Assembly (NCBI GenBank): GCA_037447655.1
Contig: JBBHKE010000190.1
Location: 208,617 to 272,616, forward strand
Direction: 5' to 3'
DNA from: Zygnema cylindricum
Taxonomy: Eukaryota > Streptophyta > Zygnematophyceae > Zygnematales > Zygnemataceae
Length of the DNA: 64,000 bases
The position numbers and the translations under genes are program-made. Below are positions 12,026 to 22,291 of this stretch, one piece after another; the first letter of the stretch is position 1, and each line of letters opens with the position of its first letter. A model generated the notes under the pieces. It was not told the DNA's origin and did no database searches. It was given only the letters and a program-made list of their open reading frames with translations.

Positions 12026-13587
12026 AAACCCCTCGGGTTGCTCATAAAAATTTCTTCCTCTAACTCACCATTAAGAAAAGCGGTCTTAATGTCCATCTGG
12101 TGTATTTCCATGTCTTCCGCTGCGGCCAGACTGAGGAGAATCCTTACCGATGGGAACCGAACAACTGGAGCAAAGGTCTCCTCATAGTCAATCCCTTCTT
12201 TTTGGGTGAACCCCTTCGCTACCAATCGAGCCTTATACCTCTCAATTGTATTATCTGGGTTCAGTTTTAGTTTAAATACCCATTTACATCCAATAGGTTT
12301 TCTGTCTGGAGGGTAATCCGCTAGTTCCCAAGTATTTGCTTCCATGATAGAAGCCATCTCATCATTTATGGCTCTAATCCATCTTTCTTTCTCTGGACTA
12401 TTCACTGCCTCTAAGTAAGACTGAGGCTCATCTGGGTGAGATAGCTTAGTTACCTTATGGGCAGCTTGTTTTTCCTGTATCCTTTTGCTGCTCCTCCTTC
12501 CTCCCTCAAACTTCGAAGCTGGAATGGATGGAAGTCTTGGATTTTTTCTCACTGTCTCATCGGCTCCCCTGTCCATGAAAGCCGTATCTTGTCCCGCTTC
12601 TTCTATCTCCTCGAAGTCCATAGGAGTATGTGAGGTTTCCGGTGAGTCTCCTGTATCTTCGATCTCCCCTGAATCTGTAATCACGGTTTCACTCATGTCC
12701 CTTTCGGGAACGACCAAATTCTCATCACTTTCGGACTCAAATCTGATCCTTATCTTCTTTGTATGTTTGAAGGGGTCAAATGACTTACCTTCATCCATGA
12801 CAACTAAGTGTTTGACCAGAATGATATCTTTCTTTGCTAAGTCATAGACTCTATATCCCTTAACATCCTCATCATATCCCACAAAGTATCCAGGTTTTCC
12901 CTTAGCATCTAGTTTCCAGTTTTTCCTATCCGTGTCAAGACTGTAAACTTGGCTACCAAATACTTTAAGGTGTGAGATATCTGGTTTCCTTCCAACCCAT
13001 CTCTCATAAGGTGTCACTCCCTTTACAGCTGAGGTAAGGACTCTATTCTTAATGTAGTTAGCACTGTTCATTGCTTCTGCCCAAAATCTCTTTCCTATTT
13101 TCTTGTCTGCCAACATACTACGCACACTATCTCCTAGTGTTCGATTCAACCTCTCAGCTACCCCATTTTGTTCCGGGTTATGTGGTATAGTTTTCTAGTG
13201 CTGCACTCCCTCATCTCTCAGATATTCCTCAAACTTGTTAGAGGTATATTCCCCCCCATTATCACTCCTTATCCTCTTAATGGGGGTTTCATGCAACTTC
13301 TCACTCTAAGCTTTATATTCTTTGAAGTAAGTTGATGCTTCAGACTTTGTTTTCAGAAAGTAGACTCTAGAGTATCTAGACCAGTTATCAGTTATTGTCA
13401 TCATGAACCTCTTTCCTCCAACCGAAGGTACTTTTGCAGGTCCTCAAATATCTGTGTGGACCAAATCTAACACTTTCTCACCTCTATATGTGGCGGCTTT
13501 GGGAAAGGGAAGTCTGTGAGCCTTACCTTGAGCACAACCACTACAATCATCCATCATTTCATTATCCTCAAACTGAATGCCATCTAC
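11986..13587 (-). pseudogene. Copia-1 integrase C-half and RT N-part
   Basis: From 13587 downward the minus strand encodes integrase core remnants with some stops, then a 387-residue open frame (13149-11986). That frame has NRTLGDSVRSMLADKKIGKRFWAEA, YERWVGRKPDISHLKVFG (GKKPxVSHLRVFG-like), the low-complexity linker, and RT N-terminal motifs (ANTWELADYPPDRKPIGCKWVFK, ERYKARLVAKGFTQKEGIDY, HQMDIKTAFLNGELEEEIFM). It ends in a frameshift into the next frame. The integrase upstream half is displaced past the solo LTR. Confidence 0.87.
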
Positions 13588-14861
13588 TGTTGTTTTTGAA
13601 GATTTAGTTTCGTGCGTATGTGAAATTTGATGCGCACACGACGTTTCGTGCGTATATATTTACATGATGTACTGTGGAGTTTTGAACAGTTTGCGGTTCG
13701 GGGGAATTAAATGTACGAGTAAATTTAATGGAGTAATTGAGTGGCACGAAATGTGAGAGGAAATGGACGGCGGATCGCGAAGCGATCCGACGTGAGATAA
13801 TCGACGAAGATAAAATGGTACGTCGCACGTACGAAACATAATGCGACAGGTGTACTTTATTTACGACATACATTTATCGAAAAATGACGTGTACCTTAAA
13901 TGCGACAAGGCGCATTTATGACGAAGTACGTGATTTCAGTACGGACAGGATTTGGAACGTACGAATTGATTTCGGCAAGTTGATTCGTGGTACACGTGGA
14001 AGGCGGACGGCGTCCGCCGATATTTTCAAGGGATCTCATTATCTTTAATGACGTATTATTAGGTGGACCGTACATATGCGATGTCGGTTCACTACGTGGA
14101 TGTATCTACGAGTGACTAAGCGAGTTGTCGCTAATGACGCGTATTTTGGGGACGCGTCGGTATAAATATTTGATACAACATTATTTTGTCTTATGTGTAT
14201 TATTAATTTAGTATTGATTATGACATTTTTATTTAAGTGATCAATTAGGGTTTCGATAGTTTAATTTGTGTGTGTACGATGTCGTACTTGTAGACAAGTG
14301 TACGCTTACGATTGCTTGACTTTCAGGTGTACGCTTACGATTAATGTTTCTTAGTAATTGGCTATTATGGTTAAATATGACTTAATGACAGTTTGGTTAT
14401 TTTGACACTTAGTGATTCATTGACAGCTCACAAGTGTATATATAGGAATGAGCTTTGTTAGGAATTAATAATCAATGCTGGTTAGTAAAGTGGGGACCAA
14501 AGATGTAGTGTTTTAGGGTTGTCAATTAGGTCATGCACTTTGAATGATATAATGATTATATCTTGGTTATACTCTTGTTTATGTGTGATGCATTTGTTTT
14601 TATTATTTATGTTATTTTATATATGTTTGATATGCATTGTTTATGCATTTGTCCTAGGGTTTGTTTATGTCGATTATTCCATCAAACCTTAGATATTGTC
14701 ATAGGGTTTATTTATGTTGATTATTCCATGAAACCCTAAATGTTGTTGTATGTTAAATGGAGGATGCATTTCAAATGATTGTTCATTGGCCTAGCTTCGC
14801 CTAGCTTCTTGCATGATAGTTTGGGTGGCTTCTGCGGTCTATTTTAGACCAAAGAACAACA
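13588..14861 (+). repeat. Solo LTR (1375-bp LTR family) inside copia-1 integrase
   Basis: 1274 bp, starts TGTTGTTTTTGAAG and ends AAAGAACAACA, flanked by the perfect 5-bp duplication TCTAC (13583-13587 and 14862-14866). Removing it rejoins copia-1 integrase codons. It has the GGATCGCGAAGCGATCC palindrome, a TATA-like TATATATAGG at about 14430, and two copies of a CGTAAGCGTACAC-type motif, all shared with the LTRs at 29351 and 31652. No internal region remains, so it arose by LTR-LTR recombination after insertion. Confidence 0.92.
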
Positions 14862-16463
14862 TCTACTACCCCAAGCTTTTTCATTTCCCTCAACCTATAA
14901 AAATGCACATGCCCCAACCGCTTATGCCAAATCATCACCTTAGGAACACCAACATAATAAGCATTCTTCTTTTCATTACTCAGGTTAAGCCTAAACATTC
15001 CTTGGCTACCCTTATCTGCTGTGAAGTAAACTTCATTCCCATACTTAGCTGTAAAGACTCCCTTTCTGGTGAAAGTATCAAACTCTTTGTCATCTAATAC
15101 AGACGTAGAGACAAGATTTTTACTCAGCTGAGGAATGTAAAGTACATCTGAGAATGTAAGTATAGAAGTCTTACCCTCCACTAAGACTTTCAGATCTACT
15201 GATCCCACTAGATTTGTAGTAACCACTTTCCCATCCCCATAATCTATCTCTATAGTAGGAATCTTTCTTAGCTTAGTGAAGAGTTCTTTATCACGACACA
15301 TATGCATGGATGCACCTGAGTCGATGATCCATCCTTCCTGTGGAGCTTCCAGAATTGCTCCAAGGGCACACTTCTGCCTCCGAGGGATCTCCTTCTCCTC
15401 CAGACTCTCGTCAAGAAGAAGCTCCCCATCCTCCACAGAGGACTCATCCTCGGTTTCTCCTGACACTTTTGTAACCACAAGTGCCTTTTTCTTCCCTCCG
15501 GAAGAACCTCCTCCACGGTTCTCTAGGAGTCTCAGCTCCGACAGCTTGACAAAATCTGCAATAAAGTGTCCCGGCTTTTTGCAATAATGACAAAGACCCT
15601 TTGGGGGCCTCTGTCCCCCAGAATGATCTCTTTCCCCTCTATAAGGTTTCTTTGTGTCCTTCCCCCATCGGTCCCTTCCTGCTGCTAGAGCTTGAATGCT
15701 CTTTCCTCCTCTCCTAATCTCCATTGTGTTTTCCTGCACAAGTATCATCTTGACTACTGTGTTCCATTTCCATGAACTATCAGGCATTCCCTGTACTCGG
15801 TACACTATGTTTTCGAACTCATTTGGTAATTTCATGATAAGGGTGTTAACTTTCATTTTCATTGTACCTGTCCACCCGGCACTTTCCATTTCCATATACA
15901 AACATGAAAGATCATTACAGTAATCTAACATCTTTCCTCCTTTGTACTTAACTCAATAGCTTTTGCTCAGCCAACTGGAGCTTCTGAATAGTTCCAGCTC
16001 TATAAATCTCCACTAAACTCTCCCACAACTCCTCGGCCTTGTAAATGTGAAGATGAGGAGTGGCCAAACCTTGAGTGAGGTGCCTCAGAATGAAGTTCTT
16101 GGCAGCCATGTTTACATCCTCCCACATTTGAGTATCGTTCTCCACGGTCTTCACGGTCGCCGCTCCCGATACTGTGGCAATAGGAGTGAGGGGTGTCTCC
16201 TTTCCTTTCCCCTTTTCGGACACACTACTGTCCCCATCATCAGCCTCCTCCGCTGAGGCAGCCGTTGTTGCAGAAAACCTTACTCCCCTAAATCCTGGTG
16301 GAGTTCCCGAAGGTGGACGTTTCACTTGTCCACTGACGATACCCTAGTATCGTTTTTCACACAAAGCTCCCATCATCATGGCTTCCCAATAGATGAACCC
16401 AGATCCATTGAAGGTGGGCACCCTAGAGGGTGGGCCCATAACCTGTAATTCTGTGTCCTCCAT
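14862..16463 (-). pseudogene. Copia-1 gag, protease and integrase zinc region
   Basis: Gag opens with an ATG at 16463-16461 inside the 5' LTR and reads through the primer site as ...ELQVMGPPSRVPTFNG. A TAG at 16344-16346 replaces the Trp of the conserved RYWGIVSGQV. A frameshift near 15940 breaks the frame again. From 15931 come the UBN2-type gag region, a zinc knuckle CHYCKKPGHFIADF whose last Cys is Phe, the protease box IIDSGASMHMC with its catalytic Asp intact, and the integrase HKRLGHVHFYRLREMKKLGV. The frame then runs into the solo LTR. At least three independent lesions mark it as dead, although large parts stay readable. Confidence 0.88.
16429..16443 (-). promoter_or_regulatory. Copia-1 primer-binding site, half tRNA-iMet type
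   Basis: The plus strand reads GGTGGGCCCATAACC directly against the LTR end. From memory this equals the anticodon arm of plant initiator tRNA-Met (CAT is the anticodon). The minus strand of the element therefore pairs with the middle of the tRNA, as in Drosophila copia, and not with the usual TGGTATCAGAGC 3'-end site. Confidence 0.8.
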
Positions 16464-17490
16464 TGGACTACAGAATACATGAAGCCTCTAGATAGTATTT
16501 AACTAACCCACTTCAAGCCACGACCACTTCTGCCCAAGAAGGCAAACTGACAATTTGACTGCACCCCTGTGTAGCCTGGACTCCCCTGAGTCCGTAGCAA
16601 AAAGAATCACTGAAAACGGCCAACCAGCCGATAAGTTATAGGGTGGCAAAGATGCCAATTTATACAAACTCTCAGAGAGAGAGGACTATCTACCTAAATT
16701 TTCCTAAGTCCTAGTTTTTCCTAATTCCCTCTCACAGCTCCTATCTACTGCCTGTACGAACCAATCACAAAACTGTATAGTACTAGAAAGTACTACTGCC
16801 GATGTACTTTCTGTACGGCCTCTGTACGACAAGGCCATTAAGTGGACGCGTTTCCACTTTTCACTCGTCCGTACGTTCCTCGGAATTCCCGCGACCGAAT
16901 GATGTCTTCCCACGTGGCGCCGGGTCATGCCACGTCACTAAATGCCAAAGTGACCACTCCGGGATTTCGGCGATGATGTGCGCCGTTGGATTTTATGCGA
17001 AACGCAATCTTGGCCGTAATTAATACTTGCGCGACATTTGTTCCGATGTAGAAATAAAATGCGTGGTATCCGTTTTGATTTAGCGTCGTACGACGTACTT
17101 TATATAACTGAATCTATGTACGCCGTAAACAGTTCTAGTAAAATGAATTTTATCCACTTGAACTAAATATATATCTATCACATACGATAGCACTTAGCAT
17201 TGGTCCTAATCTATTAGGATAAAGCTGACCGCTACCGGTCAACTTGACGAACCGCAGGTACCGGGATCAAATCTTTGGTCCGTCAAGTATATTTTTAGTA
17301 ACCTACTAAAAATAGCTGTCTGTTGAACTAAGGCAGCCATGGATCAACCTCTCTCTCTTTCCTTCAGTGACTACAACAAGTATGGGGGCTAGAGAGCGGA
17401 GGTGGAGGCAGGCTGTCCGTCCTTTTCTTTTCCTTTTATAAAAACACATTTAAACCTAGAAAATACTCTAGAAATCTATAAATTTCAACA
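16444..17490 (-). repeat. Copia-1 5' LTR
   Basis: 1047 bp, plus-strand ends TGTAATTCTGTG and AATTTCAACA, the partner of 9778-10824. Beyond its right end the sequence changes at once to a plus-strand copia RNase H fragment (ATTAGAAGATG...), with no target duplication. Confidence 0.92.
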
Positions 17491-17514
17491 ATTAGAAGAT
17501 GTACTTTTGGGTAT

Positions 17515-17997
17515 GTGTTATATGTGGGGGAGGGTGCTTGCTGTTGGAGTAGCAAGCAACAAAAAGTGGTTGCTCAGTCCACTATGGAGGCTGAGTACAA
17601 GGCTGAGTACATGGCTTCTTGCTCTGCTGTGAAAGAGTTGATGTGGGTCAAGTCTTTATTGCAAGAACTGAGGTATATGAAGAAGGGAGTCCATGAAGTA
17701 TTTTGTGATAACCAGGCTGCAATTGCAATTGCAGCCAATCCAAAACACCATTTTAAAGCAAAACACATGGACATAAGACTAAGTTTTGTGAGGGAAAAGG
17801 TGGAAAACAAAATTGTGAATTTGGTGTGTAGGGGCGATCGGGAAATGGTGGTTGATATGATGACAAAACCTGTGCCCTCTCCTATGTTAAAATACTGTAG
17901 AGAAAAGTGTGGATTAAAAGAGAAACTAAAATTAGACTTGAAAATAAGGGGAGTGTTGAAATCACTCGATTTAAGGGAAGTATTTTCTAGGTCTTAA
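17515..17997 (+). pseudogene. Copia-3 RNase H C-terminal fragment
   Basis: About 160 codons are open, and the 3' end reads over the polypurine tract into the LTR. RNase H is the last pol domain in copia elements and degrades the RNA strand during reverse transcription. Only its C-terminal portion is present, lacking the RT catalytic box, so it cannot work alone. Confidence 0.8.
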
Positions 17998-18171
17998 TTA
18001 GCTAAAATAGTTAAAAGAAAAGCACACGCAGTCTGCCTCCACCTTTTCTCTCTAGCCCCGATACTTGTTGTAGCCACTAAAGGAAAGAGAGGGCGGTGGA
18101 GCCATGGCTACCTCAGCTCTATCGGCAGGACTAAAGAGTGACCTAAGTCACTCTCAACAAAAAGGTTGAGT

Positions 18172-18245
18172 CTGGCAGGACTCGAACCTCTGACGAGCAG
18201 AGCGACGCGTAGCCGTCGGCTCTTACCGTTCTGTCATTGTGGTCC
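18172..18245 (-). other. tRNA-like segment inside copia-3 LTR
   Basis: On the minus strand: a GGTAAGAGCCGACGG A-box-like word followed about 35 bp on by GGTTCGAGTCCTGCC, a perfect B box. This is the third copy of the segment seen at 9213 and 37553, and again antisense to the LTR transcript. Confidence 0.35.
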
Positions 18246-18952
18246 GTGAGGATACATAGGGTTTGGTAGCTATTTGAACATTAGCTACATCATTAATCCG
18301 ATAAACAGAATAGTAAATTAAGAACATATGAACTAGTTGAGGTTTAGTGCGCACGAAACAAATATACCGGACATTTGTTATTTTCGACGGCGAACATTAA
18401 AAGCCGGTTTAGATCCGATGGCCCGCATCATCCTCGGGATCCCGAAGTGGCCGTCTTGGTGGTTTTCGGATTTGACATGACCTGTCGACACGTGTCAAGA
18501 TGTCATTGGGAAGCGAGAATCTCGGGGAGCATAACAACAAGTCTGAAGGAGACAGACGTCCCCTCCATGGCCTTATCGTACACCAGCCGTACAGAAAGTA
18601 CATCGGCCGTAGTACCTTTCTGTACTAAACAATCTTCTGATTGGTTCGTACATCAGTAGATAGGGGTTGAGAGAGGGGTTTAGAACTTAAAGGATTGAGG
18701 AGGTAGCCGCCTCTCTCCCAACAAGCTTGTTAAAATATTGGCATCTTTGCCACTTAATAATTAATTGCCTGGTTGGGCATTTTCAGTGATTCTTTTTGCT
18801 GTGGACTCACGAGAGTCCAGATTGCACAAGGGTGCAGTCAGATTCTCTATTTACTTGCTTGAGTAGCAGAGATCCAGTTTTAGAGAGGGCTAGCCAAAAG
18901 CTATGTAGAGGCTTCATGAATTCAGTGATCTAATGGGGGACACAGAGTTGCA

Positions 18953-19257
18953 AGAACCGAACAACTGGAGCAAACCTCTCCTCATAATCAATCCCCTATT
19001 TTTGGGTGAACCGCTTTGCTACTAAACGAGTGTTATATCTCTCAATAGTATTATATGGGTTCAGTTTTAGTTTAAACACCCATATACAGCCAATCACTTT
19101 TCTGTCAAGAGGATAGTCTGCTAGTTCCCAAGTATTTGCTTCTATGATAGAGGCCATCTCATCATTTATGGGTCTAATCCATCTTTCTTTCTCCGGACTG
19201 TTTAGTGCCTCTGAGTATGATTGAGTCTCATCTGGGTGAGATAGCTTAGTTACCTTG
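18953..19257 (-). pseudogene. Copia-2 RT N-terminal fragment
   Basis: The minus strand reads AHKVTKLSHPDETQSYSEAL, ANTWELADYPLDRKVIGCIW and ERYNTRLVAKRFTQK, collinear with copia-1 RT at about 12430-12150, then stops at the copia-3 LTR junction. It is the far side of the copia-2 pol cut by the array. Confidence 0.85.
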
Positions 19258-19262
19258 TGAGC
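19258..19262. repeat. Left 5-bp target duplication of the array (TGAGC)
   Basis: TGAGC sits immediately before LTR1 and is repeated at 33282-33286 immediately after the end of LTR4. One pair of duplications brackets the whole 14-kb array. Confidence 0.9.
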
Positions 19263-20573
19263 TGAAATTCTATGGGCTCCATTGCCACACAGAATTCGCA
19301 GGTCCAAAGGAAGCTAATCTAGATAGTGCCGACTCCAAGTTAATATAAACCTAAATGATTGACCCCTTGACAATCAGAACCCCATTACAGCTTCACCCCT
19401 GTGAAGTAAGACTCTCTGTGTGCTCAGTTTCACTACAGAATGCAAAGTTAGAATATGAGTATAGGATAACATTCCCCACTTTGACTTTCCCTTAGAAATG
19501 CAGCCACCCAGGCAGGCAAAAAACTCTGACCGACTACACCCCTGTGTAGCCTGGACTCCCCTAAGTCCGCAGCAACAAGAATCACTGAATTTGGTCAACT
19601 GAATTGATAGTTATGGCTGGCCAAAGTTTAACATTTATACAAGGTGCTCTCTGGGAGAGGCAGCTACCTACCAAAAATATTCTAAGTTCTAAACCCCTCT
19701 CTAAACCCTCTAGTACTGAGGTACGGACCAATCACATTACTGTATAGTACATAAAGGTACAGATGTCGGTGTACCTTTTGTACGGACATCGTACGACATG
19801 GCTCAAAAGTCAACAATTGTCCTATCTGGATTCGCTCTTGTATTCTCCGGAATTCCTGCCTCCAAATCTTATCTCTCCACGTGGCGCCAGGTCATGCCGC
19901 GTCAGAAAACGGTACCGTACAAGAAAGTACTAGTGCCGGAGTACTTTCTGTACGTACATTGTACGATGTCGCCATAGTGCGACATTTGTCACTTCCGGAT
20001 TTGTTTTCTGCCGTTCCGTAAATTCCGTAATCCAGTACGTTGTTGCCACGTGTCATCCGGAGTGGCGGAGTCCGCAAACCGCCAAATTGTCCTTTCCTCG
20101 AGACCGGCGCTAACCACGGCCGTCCGATTCATATAGAGATTAAATACGAACCGTCGAAACAAATGTCCGTACTATTTGTTTCGTCCGGTACTAATAGTAC
20201 AACTGATTCTATGTTCTATAGACCGTAACCCAGTTAAATGGAATTCCCTACCTGTAATTATATAAATATCTATCAAACCCTATATGTTCTAGTTCTGGTC
20301 CTAGACTAAATGGACAAAGCTAACTCCTATGGGACGATTCACCGACGGTTGGTACCAGGATCAATTTCTGGGTCCGTCAACTGCCTTTTTGGTAAACATA
20401 CCTTTATTATCTATTCCTGTCTCTCTGGAGAGCCTAGGCAGCCATGGCTCTAGCTCCCTTTCCAGCCTTCAGTGACTACGACAAGTGTGGGGGCTTGGAG
20501 AAGGGAGTCAGGGGCAGACTGCCTCTACTCTTTTCTATCTAATAAAGACCTAGAAAATACCCAAATATCAACA
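19263..20573 (-). repeat. Array LTR1
   Basis: 1311 bp, plus-strand ends TGAAATTCTATGGG and AAATATCAACA. It is the 3'-most LTR of the array in element orientation and directly follows the TGAGC duplication. Confidence 0.92.
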
Positions 20574-20608
20574 CTCCCCTTATTTTCTAGTCTACTTCCT
20601 TTCAACTA

Positions 20609-22291
20609 TTACAAACAAAAATAAACAAAACACTCCCTCCCCTTTTTCCTTTTTCTTTTCTTTTTCCTTTTATATAACTTATGAAATATGCTCTCGTATT
20701 TAAAACAATGCATTAGATGAAATGAAATAATAATTGCATCACACATTTCATTTAGCATCCCACTTATCATAAATCCGAGCGAAGATTTTATCCACCTCAT
20801 TTCTTTTCCATCCACACTTTCTAAATTTATTCCCAATAAATATTTATCCTCCCCTAAACCTTTCATTAAATATTCCTCTTCTTCCTTATCCTTTAAAACC
20901 CCTTCTAGTTTCACTTCTCCCCTTTCCTCGTAATCCGTTGAAGTCTCCCTTTCCGACCAGTTTTCTAATTCCAAACTACCTATAAAATTATCCTCATTAA
21001 TTTTATTTTTCCCGTTTTCACTTATTGATCCTAGTTCTGACTTTCTCATTTCTAAGTCATACACTTTACACTCCTCCACATCCTCAAGTACCTCCTCTCT
21101 CTTTACTTCCCTTATACCTCCAAAAGCACACTGTTGCCTTCGTGGAATTTCTGTGTACTTTTCTCTCTTCTCCATTCTACCGATGTAAAGAAGCTCCAAG
21201 ATTTTTTCATCCTCTTTCTCCTCTTCCCCTTCTTCCTCTTCATTCACACTCCAACTTCTAAGTTCTTCCAAACGAGGACACTCCTCCATATAGTGACCCG
21301 GTTTCCTACAAGCGAAGCAAACCCCCTTTTTCAAAGTTCCCCTTTCTTTTCCTCTCCCTCTCTTTCCACCGAAGTTCCGATAAGGTTTACCTTTGTCCTT
21401 CTTCCTTTCATCACGCTTCCGCTCGTCACCGCCGTTCCTCACATCACGCTTCCGCCAGTCACCACCAGCTGTAAATGCAGTCACCCTTTCACTTCCCCTA
21501 CGAAGCTCCAAAGTGCTTTCTCTCACAAGAATTATTCCCATGGTAATGCTCCAAGTCCACGAGGAGACATCCATTCCCTGCATACGGTAAATGATGTCTT
21601 CGTACTCATAAGGAAGCTTTATGATTAGTGTATTAATCTTTCTCTCCTCAGATTCTACATATCCCGTACTAGCAAGCTCAACATATAACCCAGCAATATC
21701 ATTGCAAAACTCTATCATGCTACCGCCTTTATAAACATAGGCCTCTATCTCTTGTCTTACTAACTGCTGCCTCTGTATAGTCTCACTCTTGTAAATCTGA
21801 ATTAGTGTGTCCCAAATTTCCGACGACTTGGTTAGATTTAAAAGAGTGATAGCTATAGACTTAGACACATATCTAAGTATGAGATGTTTTGCTATAGTGT
21901 TTTTATATTCCCAAATTTTTCTATCATTTTCTTCAGTTTTTGGTTCAGTTATAACCCCCACAAGTGGAACCGTAGGCGAGAGCCTAGCTCCCCTCACCAT
22001 AGGTGTCCCTTTATCCTTCTCCCCTATTTCCCCTTCCACGGTAATGATCTTCCCTTCCCCTTCCGTTGCACCTGAACTCCGGTTGGTTTTCTGGGCAGCC
22101 CCAGATGATTCTCCATAGTGATCTCCTCCAAAGCCCGGTGGCGGACACCTCACTTGTCCCGAAACAATTCCCCACAAGTGCTTTTCGAAAAGTAATCCCT
22201 CCATCGTAAACTCCCAATAAGTGAAGTCTGTTCCATCAAACATAGGCACCCTAGATGGTGGGCCCATAACCTGAAATTCTATGGGCTCCAT
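20609..22291 (-). CDS. Gag-like polyprotein with pol remnants, copy 1
   Basis: 560 residues from the ATG at 22291, which lies inside LTR2. The first codons (MEPIEFQVMGPPSRVP) cross the LTR end and the primer site. Seen in order: a UBN2/gag-type N-terminal half (FDGTDFTYWEF, LWGIVSGQV, LTKSSEIWDTLIQIYKSETI), a basic region, a zinc knuckle CFACRKPGHYMEEC with all four ligands (about residues 325-338), then an acidic stretch. The tail joins two pol scraps in frame. EDVEECKVYDLEM resembles the copia-1 integrase end EDVKGYRVYDLAK, and MKGLGEDKYLLGI resembles RT MKDLGEAKYILGI. Protease, the integrase core and the RT catalytic box are absent. It would package RNA into particles but needs enzymes from another element. 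Confidence 0.85.
   Translation of the reverse strand: MEPIEFQVMGPPSRVPMFDGTDFTYWEFTMEGLLFEKHLWGIVSGQVRCPPPGFGGDHYGESSGAAQKTNRSSGATEGEGKIITVEGEIGEKDKGTPMVRGARLSPTVPLVGVITEPKTEENDRKIWEYKNTIAKHLILRYVSKSIAITLLNLTKSSEIWDTLIQIYKSETIQRQQLVRQEIEAYVYKGGSMIEFCNDIAGLYVELASTGYVESEERKINTLIIKLPYEYEDIIYRMQGMDVSSWTWSITMGIILVRESTLELRRGSERVTAFTAGGDWRKRDVRNGGDERKRDERKKDKGKPYRNFGGKRGRGKERGTLKKGVCFACRKPGHYMEECPRLEELRSWSVNEEEEGEEEKEDEKILELLYIGRMEKREKYTEIPRRQQCAFGGIREVKREEVLEDVEECKVYDLEMRKSELGSISENGKNKINEDNFIGSLELENWSERETSTDYEERGEVKLEGVLKDKEEEEYLMKGLGEDKYLLGINLESVDGKEMRWIKSSLGFMISGMLNEMCDAIIISFHLMHCFKYESIFHKLYKRKKKRKRKKGRECFVYFCL
22257..22271 (-). promoter_or_regulatory. Array copy 1 primer-binding site, inside gag
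   Basis: GGTGGGCCCATAACC on the plus strand touches LTR2. The complement contains ATG at 22267-22265, in frame with gag (codons V-M-G-P-P). The match is to the anticodon arm of initiator tRNA-Met. Equivalent sites are 25266-25280 and 28275-28289. Confidence 0.8.

Larger units (their letters stand above)
9778..17490 (-). mobile_element. Copia-1: Ty1/copia element with both LTRs, gag-pol broken
   Basis: The 3' LTR is 9778-10824 and the 5' LTR 16444-17490, each 1047 bp and differing at scattered sites (about 1-3% in the first 200 bp by eye). The polypurine tract (minus GAAAATAAGGGGAG) touches the 3' LTR, and the primer site GGTTATGGGCCCACC (minus) touches the 5' LTR. Internal domains on the minus strand run gag, protease, integrase, RT, RNase H, the copia order. 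The integrase region is split by a solo LTR (13588-14861). The flanking pentamers differ (TCATA on the left, ATTAG on the right), so no target duplication is kept. This suggests ectopic recombination rather than a simple insertion. Confidence 0.9.
17491..18952 (+). mobile_element. Copia-3: plus-strand RNase H end and 3' LTR
   Basis: 17491-17953 encodes the RNase H end of a copia pol on the plus strand (YVLYVGEGACCWSSKQQKVV, FCDNQAAIAIAANPKHHFKA, DMMTKPVPSPMLKYCREKCG). It has a small in-frame duplication (EAEYKAEYMAS). The polypurine tract GAAAATAAGGGGAG follows and then a 999-bp LTR (17954-18952, TGTTGAAATC to GAGTTGCA). Its 5' side is missing. It is inverted relative to its neighbours, abuts the copia-1 LTR on the left and a copia-2 pol fragment on the right, and so marks a rearrangement. 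Confidence 0.85.

Noticed and set aside
21025-22118. Plus-strand frames opposite the gag ORF (also at 24034 and 27043)
   Set aside because: Antisense shadows of the Gag-like gene; Ser/Pro/Phe-rich from purine-rich gag codons.
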